In this document: positions 57,077 through 64,000 of the stretch, in pieces
How the letters are laid out: the number at the start of each line of letters is the position of its first letter
How positions within the stretch are numbered: position 1 is the first letter of the stretch
Made by a program: the position numbers and the translations under genes
The notes under the pieces: generated by a model
Seen by the model: only the letters and a program-made list of their open reading frames with translations
The model's database searches: none
Told to the model about the DNA's origin: nothing
Origin: Nitrospinaceae bacterium
GTDB taxonomy: Bacteria > Nitrospinota > Nitrospinia > Nitrospinales > JACRGP01
DNA: 64,000 bases
Assembly: GCA_029261555.1 (NCBI GenBank)
Contig: JAJDBB010000031.1
Location: 1-64,000 of the forward strand
Direction of reading: 5' to 3'

Positions 57077-57949
57077 TTATCCTTTGAGGGCTTCGGCCCC
57101 GTTCACCACTTCTATCAATTCTTTCGTAATATAAGCCTGTCGCGCTCGGTTATAAAACAGGGTGAGATCGTCGATCATTTCCCCCGCGTTCCGGGTGGCG
57201 CTGTCCATCGCCGTCATGCGCGCGCCGTGTTCGCTGGCGGTGGACTCCAGACAGGCCCGGTAAATTTCCACGGCCATGTAACGGCCCAAAAGTGTTTCCA
57301 GAATAGACTCTTCGTCCGGCTCATAGATATAATCGACGTCATGCATTTTACCGTCGGAGTCGGTCGCCATGTCTTCCGGAACGATGGGCAGTAATTGCTC
57401 CAGAATCACCTCTTGCTGAATGACGGATTTGAATTCGTTATAGACCAGGCTGACTTTATCCACCTTGCCATCGACGAACATTTCAGAAATGAACTTGGCC
57501 ATTTCGGCGGCTCTCTGGTACTCAAAATCTTTGCCCCAGTTCAGGTACTCGCGCTCGATCTTCAATCCTCTCGAGCGGCAAATGTCCCTTCCCTTTTTGC
57601 CCATTGCGACGACGGAAATCTCCTTGCCGGCGTTTTCCTCAACGGCGGCCATCAACCTTTTGAGCACGTTGCCGTTGAACCCGCCGCACAAGCCTTTGTC
57701 GGAGGTGACAACGATAAAGAGAACTTTTTTCTCCTCGCGCTGGTTCAATAGCGGATGCAGATCCTTGTTGCACCGGGCGGCGAGGTGATGGAGCACTTCC
57801 ATCAGCTTGACGGCGTAGGGACGCTCGTTGAGGATCGCCTCCTGGGCCTTGCGAAGCTTGGACGCGGCCACCAGTTTCATCGCCTTGGTGATCTGCTGGG
57901 TGTTCTTAACGCTTCCTATTCTTCTTTTTATGTCTCGTAGGTTTGGCAT
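57077..57949 (-). CDS. atpG: ATP synthase F1 subunit gamma
   Basis: Central shaft of F1, 290 residues. The N-terminal MPNLRDIKRRIGSVKNTQQITKAMKLVAASKLRKAQ and the C-terminal MTAMDSATRNAGEMIDDLTLFYNRARQAYITKELIEVVNGAEAL are canonical. It sits between atpA and atpD. Confidence 0.97.
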   Translation of the reverse strand: MPNLRDIKRRIGSVKNTQQITKAMKLVAASKLRKAQEAILNERPYAVKLMEVLHHLAARCNKDLHPLLNQREEKKVLFIVVTSDKGLCGGFNGNVLKRLMAAVEENAGKEISVVAMGKKGRDICRSRGLKIEREYLNWGKDFEYQRAAEMAKFISEMFVDGKVDKVSLVYNEFKSVIQQEVILEQLLPIVPEDMATDSDGKMHDVDYIYEPDEESILETLLGRYMAVEIYRACLESTASEHGARMTAMDSATRNAGEMIDDLTLFYNRARQAYITKELIEVVNGAEALKG

Positions 57950-57957
57950 ACGCGGCT

Positions 57958-59460
57958 TTAAAAGATTTCCTTGTATTTGTTGACGGCGTCCTTGAGCTGG
58001 CTTTCGATATCGTCGTCCAGTTTTTTGGCCGATTCAATTTTGTCCATAATATCCTTATGCTTTTCCTGAACGTAATTCAAAATCCCCGTGATGAACCGCT
58101 GGACGTCTGCGGTGGGAATATCGTCCATCAACCCGCGCACTCCGCAAAAAATCTGGATGACCTGTTCGACAAACGTCAACGGCTTGTACTGTCCCTGTTT
58201 CAATAACTCCACCAGCCGTTCGCCGCGCAATAGTTGAGCCTGGGTTGTGGGGTCGAGATCGGACCCGAACTGGGCAAAAGCCGCCAGTTCCCGATACTGG
58301 GCAAGGTCCAGACGAAGCTGTCCGGCGACCTGCTTCATCGCCTTGGTCTGAGCGGCGCCGCCGACCCTGGAAACGGACAGACCGACGTTGATCGCCGGGC
58401 GTACGCCGGAATAAAACAGGTCGGTTTCCAGAAAAATCTGCCCGTCGGTGATGGAGATGACGTTGGTCGGAATATAAGCCGAAACGTCTCCCGCCTGGGT
58501 TTCGATGATCGGCAAGGCCGTGAGCGAACCGGCGCCGAGTTCGTCGCTCACCTTGGCGGAGCGCTCCAGCAAGCGTGAATGCAAGTAGAAAACGTCGCCG
58601 GGATACGCCTCGCGTCCCGGAGGCCGACGCAGAAGCAAAGACAGTTGCCGGTAAGCCGCGGCTTGCTTGGATAAATCGTCGTAAACAATGAGTCCGTGCT
58701 GTCCGTTGTCGCGGAAATACTCGCCCATGGCGCAACCGGTGTACGGGGCGATATACTGCATGGGAGCCGGGTCGCTCGCGGTAGCGGCCACCACGATGGT
58801 GTATTTCATCGCGTCGTTTTGCTCCAACGTTTTAACCACGCGGGCGACGGTGGATCGTTTTTGCCCGACGGCGACGTATACGCAAATAACGTTTTCGGAT
58901 TTCTGGTTGAGGATGGCGTCGATGGCGACGGCGGTTTTACCCGTTTGCCGGTCGCCGATAATCAATTCGCGCTGTCCGCGTCCGACGGGAATCATCCCGT
59001 CGATCGCCTTGATCCCGGTTTGCAAAGGTTCGTGAACGGACTTGCGGTCGATAACGCCGGGCGCGACGCGCTCGATGGGTCCAAATTGTTTCGCGTTGAT
59101 GGGACCCTTGCCGTCGATAGGCTCGCCGAGACCATTGACCACGCGCCCGACCAGCTCCGGTCCAACAGGAACTTCCATAACGCGATTGGTCCGCTTGACC
59201 TCGTCGCCCTCTTTGACGTTGCTGTCGAAACCAAACAAAACGGAACCGATATTATCTTCCTCCAGGTTCAACACCATTCCCATGACGTCGCCCGGAAACT
59301 CTAACAGTTCTCCGGCCATGGCGTTTTCCAAGCCGTAGATACGGGCGATGCCGTCTCCGACGGAAATGACCCGACCGGTTTCCTTGAGTTCCACGCTTTC
59401 GTCGAAGCCCTGAATTTGTTTTTGTATCAGGGTGCTGATCTCATCGGCGCGCAAATTCAC
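57958..59460 (-). CDS. atpA: ATP synthase F1 subunit alpha
   Basis: Regulatory nucleotide-binding subunit of F1, 500 residues. Walker [16 protein letters not shown] and the conserved [42 protein letters not shown] region with the alpha arginine are present. It starts 1 nt upstream of the atpH stop region and precedes atpG by 8 nt. Confidence 0.98.
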   Translation of the reverse strand: MNLRADEISTLIQKQIQGFDESVELKETGRVISVGDGIARIYGLENAMAGELLEFPGDVMGMVLNLEEDNIGSVLFGFDSNVKEGDEVKRTNRVMEVPVGPELVGRVVNGLGEPIDGKGPINAKQFGPIERVAPGVIDRKSVHEPLQTGIKAIDGMIPVGRGQRELIIGDRQTGKTAVAIDAILNQKSENVICVYVAVGQKRSTVARVVKTLEQNDAMKYTIVVAATASDPAPMQYIAPYTGCAMGEYFRDNGQHGLIVYDDLSKQAAAYRQLSLLLRRPPGREAYPGDVFYLHSRLLERSAKVSDELGAGSLTALPIIETQAGDVSAYIPTNVISITDGQIFLETDLFYSGVRPAINVGLSVSRVGGAAQTKAMKQVAGQLRLDLAQYRELAAFAQFGSDLDPTTQAQLLRGERLVELLKQGQYKPLTFVEQVIQIFCGVRGLMDDIPTADVQRFITGILNYVQEKHKDIMDKIESAKKLDDDIESQLKDAVNKYKEIF

Positions 59461-60012
59461 TTAAACAACCTCCTCTTTTTCGATAGCCTGTTTTAGCAAG
59501 GCCAGACGGTTTTTGATCGACCCGTCCAAAACCAGGCCTTCAATCTGCAGAACCATCCCGCCTATGAGGGATTCGTCCACTTGAGTTTCCAATAGAATGT
59601 CTTTTTTATATATTCGCCCCAGGGACTCCCGCAGTTTCCCGGTTTGCTCGGAGCTTAACTCGCTGGCGGAAGTAACGCCGGCGCGGGCGCGGCCTAATCG
59701 CGCGTCCACGACTTTCTCGAAATATTCCCGGATGGGATCGAGAAAAAGTATTTTTTTCCTCTCGGTCAGCAACTGAACGAGGTTGCGAACGGTTTTCTCT
59801 ACCTGAAAGCGATCGCATAACTCATCGACCATGCCCGCCTTGTTTTCTTGCGGAATGGAAGGGTGGGCGAAAAAGTTTTTTAATTTGGGTTCCGTCCGAA
59901 AGGTTTCGCAAAACGAACCCAAACCTTCCAGAGCCTTCGACAACCCGGCGTCGTCGCTTATGGAGTTTGCCAGGGCTACGGCGTAACGTTTTCCAACTAT
60001 ATTTTCCAGCAT
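59461..60012 (-). CDS. atpH: ATP synthase F1 subunit delta
   Basis: Peripheral-stalk subunit (OSCP homologue), 183 residues from ATG at 60012 (MLENIVGKRYAVALANS). The track start at 60030 is a TTG six codons further upstream; the ATG puts the conserved RYAxAL near the N-terminus as usual. The C-terminal signature LLETQVDESLIGGMVLQIEGLVLDGSIKNRLALLKQAI is clear. It is cotranscribed with atpF and atpA. Confidence 0.92.
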   Translation of the reverse strand: MLENIVGKRYAVALANSISDDAGLSKALEGLGSFCETFRTEPKLKNFFAHPSIPQENKAGMVDELCDRFQVEKTVRNLVQLLTERKKILFLDPIREYFEKVVDARLGRARAGVTSASELSSEQTGKLRESLGRIYKKDILLETQVDESLIGGMVLQIEGLVLDGSIKNRLALLKQAIEKEEVV

Positions 60013-60083
60013 GCGGTATTGGGTTTCCAAAAAGCCCGCAACGGCGGGCGAATTCTAAATGCGTTAAAAGCAACGGGACGTTA

Positions 60084-60599
60084 TCAGGCCCTCTTTTCCA
60101 ACTCCTGAATCACTTCCTCGATGGTTTCGTCCACGACGCGTTTTTGTTCCTTTTCGTCCATCGCCTTTTTCAGAATCCTCTCGGTCGAGGCGATGGTGAG
60201 AGCGGCGGTGTAGCTTCGAATTTCGCTCAACAATTTGTTCCGGGAAGCCTGGATTTCATGCTCGGCCTCTTTAATCATCTGGCGCACCTTGCCCTGCGTA
60301 TCCTGCAGGGATTTCTCGGTTTCCTTTTTGGACGAATCATGGGCCAATTGAATAATATCGTTGGCCTTCTCATGAGCGGTTTTCAATTGTCGATCAAAGT
60401 CGGCCTTTAACTTTTCGGCGTCCTGATTAATTTTCTCTGCGCCTTCAATGTCGTCGCGAATTTTCTTTTCGCGCGCGTCGAGGATTTCGAGAATCGGCGG
60501 AAAGGCGAATTTCTTTAACAGAAACAGCAGGGCGACAAATGAAATCACCGACCAAAAGATCAGGGAACTGAAGACTGAAACTTGCTCAAATTGTGGCAT
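60084..60599 (-). CDS. atpF: ATP synthase F0 subunit b
   Basis: Peripheral-stalk subunit, 171 residues. One N-terminal membrane helix (SLIFWSVISFVALLFLLKKFAFPPI) is followed by a long charged coiled coil (about 40-165). Only one b-type gene is present, no b'. It lies between atpE and atpH. Confidence 0.95.
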   Translation of the reverse strand: MPQFEQVSVFSSLIFWSVISFVALLFLLKKFAFPPILEILDAREKKIRDDIEGAEKINQDAEKLKADFDRQLKTAHEKANDIIQLAHDSSKKETEKSLQDTQGKVRQMIKEAEHEIQASRNKLLSEIRSYTAALTIASTERILKKAMDEKEQKRVVDETIEEVIQELEKRA

Positions 60600-60681
60600 C
60601 GTTCGTTGGAATCCGTAAAAGGTTCACTAATCGGGGGAAACCCGGCGCAACGCGCGTCCCCCGTCCCAGGCGCGAAGGCCT

Positions 60682-60903
60682 TCAGGGCATGATGATAAAG
60701 GCGATGACCAGGGCGTAAAGCGCGATAGCTTCTACCAGCGCGAACCCGATCCAACAATATTTGGCCACACGGGCTTCGGCGTTGGGCTGTCGGCCTACGG
60801 TCTCAATGGTCTTGGCGAAAATGTAGGCGATCCCGATAGCGGCTCCAAAAAATCCGGCCGCGCACAATCCCATTCCTATATAAGCTGCCGATGTTGCATC
60901 CAT
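60682..60903 (-). CDS. atpE: ATP synthase F0 subunit c
   Basis: Proteolipid ring subunit of 73 residues: two membrane helices joined by the polar loop GRQPNAEARV, with the ion-binding Glu in the second helix (GFALVEAIALYALV). The residue after Glu is Ala rather than the Ser or Thr common in Na+-binding rings, so proton coupling is more likely. Confidence 0.95.
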   Translation of the reverse strand: MDATSAAYIGMGLCAAGFFGAAIGIAYIFAKTIETVGRQPNAEARVAKYCWIGFALVEAIALYALVIAFIIMP

Positions 60904-60930
60904 TCCCTTTTCTCCTGTAAGTAAAGTTAA

Positions 60931-61668
60931 CTAATGTAATTTGATAACGTCGCCAATATAAACGCAGGTCAGCGTGGTAAATATATACGCCTGGATGACG
61001 GCGATCGCGATTTCTAGTCCATTAATAATAACGGTGAATCCCAAGGGCAACCAGCCAATCCACATGGGGGCCGAAAGACCAAGCCCGAACAGCACGGCCA
61101 AAACCGTATGCCCCGCCGTCATATTGGCAAACAGCCGGACGGACAACGAGATGGGCCGGGCAAGCATGCTTATGATCTCGATGGGAACCATGACGGGTAT
61201 CATTATTTTCGGCACGCCGGGCGGCACAAGGATCGAGAAAAAATGCCCGCCATGCTTGCTGATACCGATGATTAGTGTCATCACAAAAATGATCACCGCA
61301 AAAGTTCCGGTGACTACCAGTTGACTGGTAATGGTGTAGGAACCGGGGATCAACCCGATCAGATTGCAACAAAGAATGAAGAAGAACAGCGTTCCCACGA
61401 AATTAAAATACTTCATCCCTTCGTCGCCGATAAATTCCTTGACCATTCCCTTTATGAATTCGAGCGACATTTCCAGCATGCTCTGCAGTTTGCCGGGAAT
61501 CATGGACGTGCCCTTTTTGCCTACGAGCATGAACAATCCGTAAACCACGGCCATGCCAATCCACATGGCAATGACAGCCTTGTTGATCGACAGGTCCAAT
61601 CCGCCCAGATGAATATCTACGATGGGGTGAAGCTCAAAATGATGTAGTGGACTTTCTTTCTCTGCCAT
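60931..61668 (-). CDS. atpB: ATP synthase F0 subunit a
   Basis: Stator channel subunit, 245 residues with about 5-6 helices. The essential Arg lies in SLSVRLFANMTAGHTVLAVL, and the C-terminal IQAYIFTTLTCVYIGDVIKLH is canonical. The ATG overlaps the atpZ stop by 1 nt. Confidence 0.96.
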   Translation of the reverse strand: MAEKESPLHHFELHPIVDIHLGGLDLSINKAVIAMWIGMAVVYGLFMLVGKKGTSMIPGKLQSMLEMSLEFIKGMVKEFIGDEGMKYFNFVGTLFFFILCCNLIGLIPGSYTITSQLVVTGTFAVIIFVMTLIIGISKHGGHFFSILVPPGVPKIMIPVMVPIEIISMLARPISLSVRLFANMTAGHTVLAVLFGLGLSAPMWIGWLPLGFTVIINGLEIAIAVIQAYIFTTLTCVYIGDVIKLH

Positions 61669-61922
61669 TAGGGGTTTGAATCCGTTTCGTTGTTATCGTT
61701 TTCGTTATTTTCGTTAATAGTTTGCATTGCAGTGCGATACACGCCCAGGCAACCCGCCGCCCCGCCAAAGATAACGCCTAGCGCCAAAAACCAGGGTCGG
61801 GTTCCAAATAACCAGTCCAGAGCGTATCCCATACCGGCTCCTATCAAGGTGGCCGCAACCATTTCCGTGCCCAGCCTGGCCGCAAAGCCCATTCCTTGAT
61901 GAAACCCGTTATCCTGACCCAT
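61668..61922 (-). CDS. atpZ: AtpZ/AtpI-type F0F1 accessory protein
   Basis: The conserved two-helix core LGTEMVAATLIGAGMGYALDWLFGTRPWFLALGVIFGGAAGCLGVYR matches the ATPase_gene1/AtpZ group placed at the head of many atp operons, where it helps ring assembly or Mg2+ handling. The track ORF starts at a TTG at 61982; the ATG at 61922 (MGQDNGFHQGMG), with GGGGA close before it and a possible -10 box just upstream of the TTG, is favoured. An acidic Asn/Glu-rich tail ends the 84-residue protein. Confidence 0.8.
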   Translation of the reverse strand: MGQDNGFHQGMGFAARLGTEMVAATLIGAGMGYALDWLFGTRPWFLALGVIFGGAAGCLGVYRTAMQTINENNENDNNETDSNP

Positions 61923-61987
61923 GAATCCCCATGCTTTTACCCCATTGGGTAAAAAACCGCCCTCTATTTTGAACCATTTCAATAAAA

Positions 61988-61993
61988 ATTATA
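61988..61993 (-). promoter_or_regulatory. Possible -10 box of the atp operon
   Basis: TATAAT on the minus strand about 66 nt before the atpZ ATG. A -35 match is lacking, so the call is weak. Confidence 0.35.
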
Positions 61994-62067
61994 TTGAAAC
62001 AAAACTGCGGGGGGATTTCAGGAGTCTCTATTAATTGGATACTTCTATTTTCGGCAATTCGCCGCCC

Positions 62068-62093
62068 TTATAAAGGGCCGCTCACGGCCATGA
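62068..62093. repeat. Partial copy of the dispersed repeat upstream of the atp operon
   Basis: The complement reads GATCATGGCCGTGAGCGGCCCTTTATAAG, close to ATCATAGCCGTGAGCGGCTCTTATG at 50286-50310 and forming the hairpin GGCCG / CGGCC. Only this hairpin part of the element is present. Confidence 0.5.
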
Positions 62094-62145
62094 TCCATTT
62101 CTAGAGACGCCCTCGGCAAAAGGCGCCAGTCGCCGATGCTAACCA

Positions 62146-62472
62146 TCAATAGGGCAGTTCCCCATGGGTCGCCTCGAACTCTTCCAGCGAAACCATATCA
62201 ATGGCGTCCCAGGGGCAACCTTCCAAATAGGTGTCCATGGGTCCCGATGAAATGCATTTCTTGCACCCGATGCAGAGCAAGTGGTCCACCTCGACCCGAT
62301 TAAAAATTTTTGCGTCGGGGTTTTGCACCTCGTACATGCAACTATCCACCGGGCATTCGGTAATGCATATCGGCGAACCGCCGCAACCCGTGCAGGCGTC
62401 GTTGATAACGGCCAGAATCTTAGGCTTGCGTTTCCTTTGGACGTTTCTTTTTGTTTTCTCTTTGACTGCCAT
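62146..62472 (-). CDS. Two-cluster [4Fe-4S] ferredoxin with altered spacing
   Basis: A 108-residue protein (ATG at 62472; the track start at 62484 is TTG) with two cysteine groups. The first is C-x2-C-x5-C-x3-CP (CTGCGGSPICITECP), longer than the usual C-x2-C-x2-C-x3-CP. The second is C-x2-C-x2-C followed after 12 residues by CP (CIGCKKCISSGPMDTYLEGCP). A basic N-terminus precedes them. Probably two [4Fe-4S] clusters, acting as a cytoplasmic electron carrier; the partner is unknown. The gene is alone, upstream of holB and downstream of the atp operon. Confidence 0.8.
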   Translation of the reverse strand: MAVKEKTKRNVQRKRKPKILAVINDACTGCGGSPICITECPVDSCMYEVQNPDAKIFNRVEVDHLLCIGCKKCISSGPMDTYLEGCPWDAIDMVSLEEFEATHGELPY

Positions 62473-62741
62473 AAACCTATTCAAAAGAATGAGGTTAAAT
62501 CATCAAATAAATTGTGAGGGCTTTATATCAAAATCCGCATCAATTTGCAAAAAATACTTTCCAGAGGGAAAGATTCGACGCAAAGCGCCGGGAAGCAGGC
62601 CTAAAAATCAAAATTATTTACCTTTTCCATGGCCTGTGTATTAAGATTGAATAAGCTTCAATTGGATTTAACTATTTAGCTATACAACTTAATCATTTTT
62701 CAAACCGTCCTCCGTTTATTGGAACGGTTCGACAATATTTT

Positions 62742-63746
62742 ATGGCATTTAAAGACATTCTGGGTCAGGAACTGCCCAAACAAATTTTAAGCAAGGCTCT
62801 GAAAAACCAGACGGTCGCCAATTCATACCTGTTTTACGGTCCGGAGAGCGTCGGTAAAAAGCTGTTGGCGCTGGAACTTGCCAAATCCCTGAATTGCGGA
62901 GAACCCGGCCCCGGCGGCTCCTGCGGAGCTTGCGTTTCTTGTCAAAAAATCCAGCAAGGAACGCATCCCGACGTATTCCTGTTGGAGCCGTCCAAAAGCA
63001 GCCCCACCGTTCGGGAAGGCGCTATCCGCATCGACGACGTTCGCGGTCTGCAAAAAAAACTTGGGTACCTCCCTTACGAGGGGATGTATAAAGTCGCCGT
63101 GGTGAACGACGCGGAACTCATGAACCTCCAGGCGGCGAACTCCTTTTTAAAAACATTAGAAGACCCGCCCGGCCAGACCGTGATCATTCTGATCGCCGCC
63201 AACCCGTTCAAACTCCTGCCCACCATTGTCTCGCGTTGCCAGGGCGTCAAATTTCATCCCCTGTCCGCGGAGGCGATCAAAAATATTCTTTCAGGACACG
63301 AAGACGTTTCGGCGGAAGAACTGGAAACGCGGGCGACGCTTTCCCAGGGACAGGTCGACCGCGCTCTCGACCCCGACTTGCTGGAGACGGCTCAATGCCG
63401 GGAGGGGTTGCTGGATATGATCGAAACGGTTTCCTTCAAAAAAATGGACGTGTTGTTTGAATGGACCAAAACCTGGGCCAAAAACTCAGCTCGGCTCCCC
63501 ACCCTGCTGGATCAATTGACCGTTCTGCTGAGAGATCTGGCTTATGCGAAATCCTGCGGCGATTCCGGCCTGATTAAAAACGCAGATTTGAACGCGCGCC
63601 TCCAGGCGGTCGCGGCGAAGAAAAAACTGTCTAGCATTTTGAACATGTTTGAAAACGTCCAGCAAACTCAATTCGCCCTGTCGGGCAACGCCAACGTTCA
63701 ACTGGCGCTGGAGAATATGCTGTTAAATTTTTGCTCGACTCGTTAA
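62742..63746 (+). CDS. holB: DNA polymerase III delta' subunit
   Basis: Clamp-loader subunit, 334 residues. Seen: the AAA+ start MAFKDILGQELPKQILSKALKNQTVANSYLFYGPESVGKK, a zinc site CGEPGPGGSCGACVSCQKI, VVNDAELMNLQAANSFLKTLEDPPGQTVIILIAANPFKLLPTIVSRCQ. The NSFLKTLEDPP sequence separates it from gamma/tau. A PSP1/RicT-like gene follows, a common arrangement. Confidence 0.92.
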   Translation: MAFKDILGQELPKQILSKALKNQTVANSYLFYGPESVGKKLLALELAKSLNCGEPGPGGSCGACVSCQKIQQGTHPDVFLLEPSKSSPTVREGAIRIDDVRGLQKKLGYLPYEGMYKVAVVNDAELMNLQAANSFLKTLEDPPGQTVIILIAANPFKLLPTIVSRCQGVKFHPLSAEAIKNILSGHEDVSAEELETRATLSQGQVDRALDPDLLETAQCREGLLDMIETVSFKKMDVLFEWTKTWAKNSARLPTLLDQLTVLLRDLAYAKSCGDSGLIKNADLNARLQAVAAKKKLSSILNMFENVQQTQFALSGNANVQLALENMLLNFCSTR

Positions 63747-63759
63747 CCGGAACAGTCTA

Positions 63760-64000
63760 TTGAAAACCTGCGAACAACAAAAACCGAATTCCGACAGCGA
63801 GAGCCGGGAACGTTCAAAATTTTATGTTGGGGTGCGCATTGCCGGACTGAATAAAACCGAACCGTTCGATCCCGACGGGATGGCTTTGAGAGTGGGAGCC
63901 GAAGTCGTCGTTGAAACCCCGCAAGGCGAAAAGTGGGGCGTTGCCGCCTCCAACAAAATCGTCAATTTTCGCAAGGATTTAAACAAACCGCTTCCCCGAA
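63760..64000 (+). CDS. PSP1-domain protein, RicT/YaaT-like (partial)
   Basis: From the TTG at 63760 the frame is open to the window end: LKTCEQQKPNSDSESRERSKFYVGVRIAGLNKTEPFDPDGMALRVGAEVVVETPQGEKWGVAA. The FDP and the VGAEVVVETPQGEKWG segments match the start of PSP1/RicT proteins. It is 13 nt after holB, as in many bacteria. Its true start is uncertain because no ATG is near and the Shine-Dalgarno is weak. Confidence 0.72.
   Translation, partial: MKTCEQQKPNSDSESRERSKFYVGVRIAGLNKTEPFDPDGMALRVGAEVVVETPQGEKWGVAASNKIVNFRKDLNKPLPR

Noticed and set aside
60682-60903. Na+-coupled ATP synthase
   Set aside because: The residue after the ion-binding Glu in subunit c is Ala, and the typical Na+ ligand set is not seen.
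62485-62741. Small RNA or tRNA gene between the ferredoxin and holB
   Set aside because: No tRNA arms, GTTCGAATCC-like loop or terminator structure; AT-rich spacer only.

Overview
This window looks like a chromosomal stretch of a Gram-negative, aerobic, free-living bacterium. The gene set includes two class A penicillin-binding proteins, Slp-type outer-membrane lipoproteins, a TatA protein, complex I subunits and a full F-type ATP synthase. The combination of a long ferredoxin-type nitrite/sulfite reductase, an Amt transporter, many TPR proteins and the general sequence style suggests Nitrospinota (Nitrospina-like nitrite oxidisers) or a nearby deep lineage. That placement is an inference from gene content; no marker such as rRNA is present. 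I found no tRNA, rRNA, CRISPR array, prophage or transposase gene.

Layout. 1-6.5 kb: the edge of a membrane-protein gene, then nirA-like reductase, yicC, gmk, hisC and mltG on the plus strand. 6.7-10.3 kb: ammonium transporter and a very long TPR protein. 10.4-15.3 kb: a repeat-rich spacer with a good sigma70-type promoter, then nuoE-nuoG-nuoD, with no nuoF between E and G. 15.4-21 kb: a flippase-like membrane protein, tatA, a small TPR protein, an LRR protein, a DUF5069 protein and PBP1A. 21-31.6 kb (minus strand): an LpoA-like TPR/periplasmic-binding protein overlapping a PilR/NtrC-type regulator, a TPR protein, an SGNH hydrolase coupled to argG, and a sugar-phosphate cassette glk-tal-pgi.

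31.7-41.4 kb: a small membrane protein with a methyltransferase; then a minus-strand run of XRE regulator, unknown membrane-anchored protein, second PBP1A and SPOR-domain protein; hemB; and a radical SAM gene with two very small genes beside it. 41.4-50.4 kb: a Cys-containing micro-lipoprotein too short for the ORF track, birA, a J-domain/Slp/Slp cluster, a DnaJ-like chaperone with half a zinc-finger region, an ACT-domain protein, peptide deformylase, a DUF1566 protein and a two-gene peptide-type ABC permease. 50.4-64 kb: UbiD-family decarboxylase, uvrA, the complete atp operon (atpZ-B-E-F-H-A-G-D-C, minus strand), a two-cluster ferredoxin, holB and the start of a PSP1/RicT-like gene.

How the genes work together: most are housekeeping (energy conservation, peptidoglycan synthesis, nitrogen assimilation, sugar-phosphate and cofactor metabolism). 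Less ordinary points are a dispersed palindromic intergenic repeat family (10.5, 41.4, 50.3 and 62.1 kb), the cysteine-less TusA-like tail on the reductase, the two cell-wall modules (PBP1A next to an LpoA-like protein; XRE-unknown-PBP1A-SPOR operon), and the radical SAM locus. I did not find a clear-cut new defence or mobile system.
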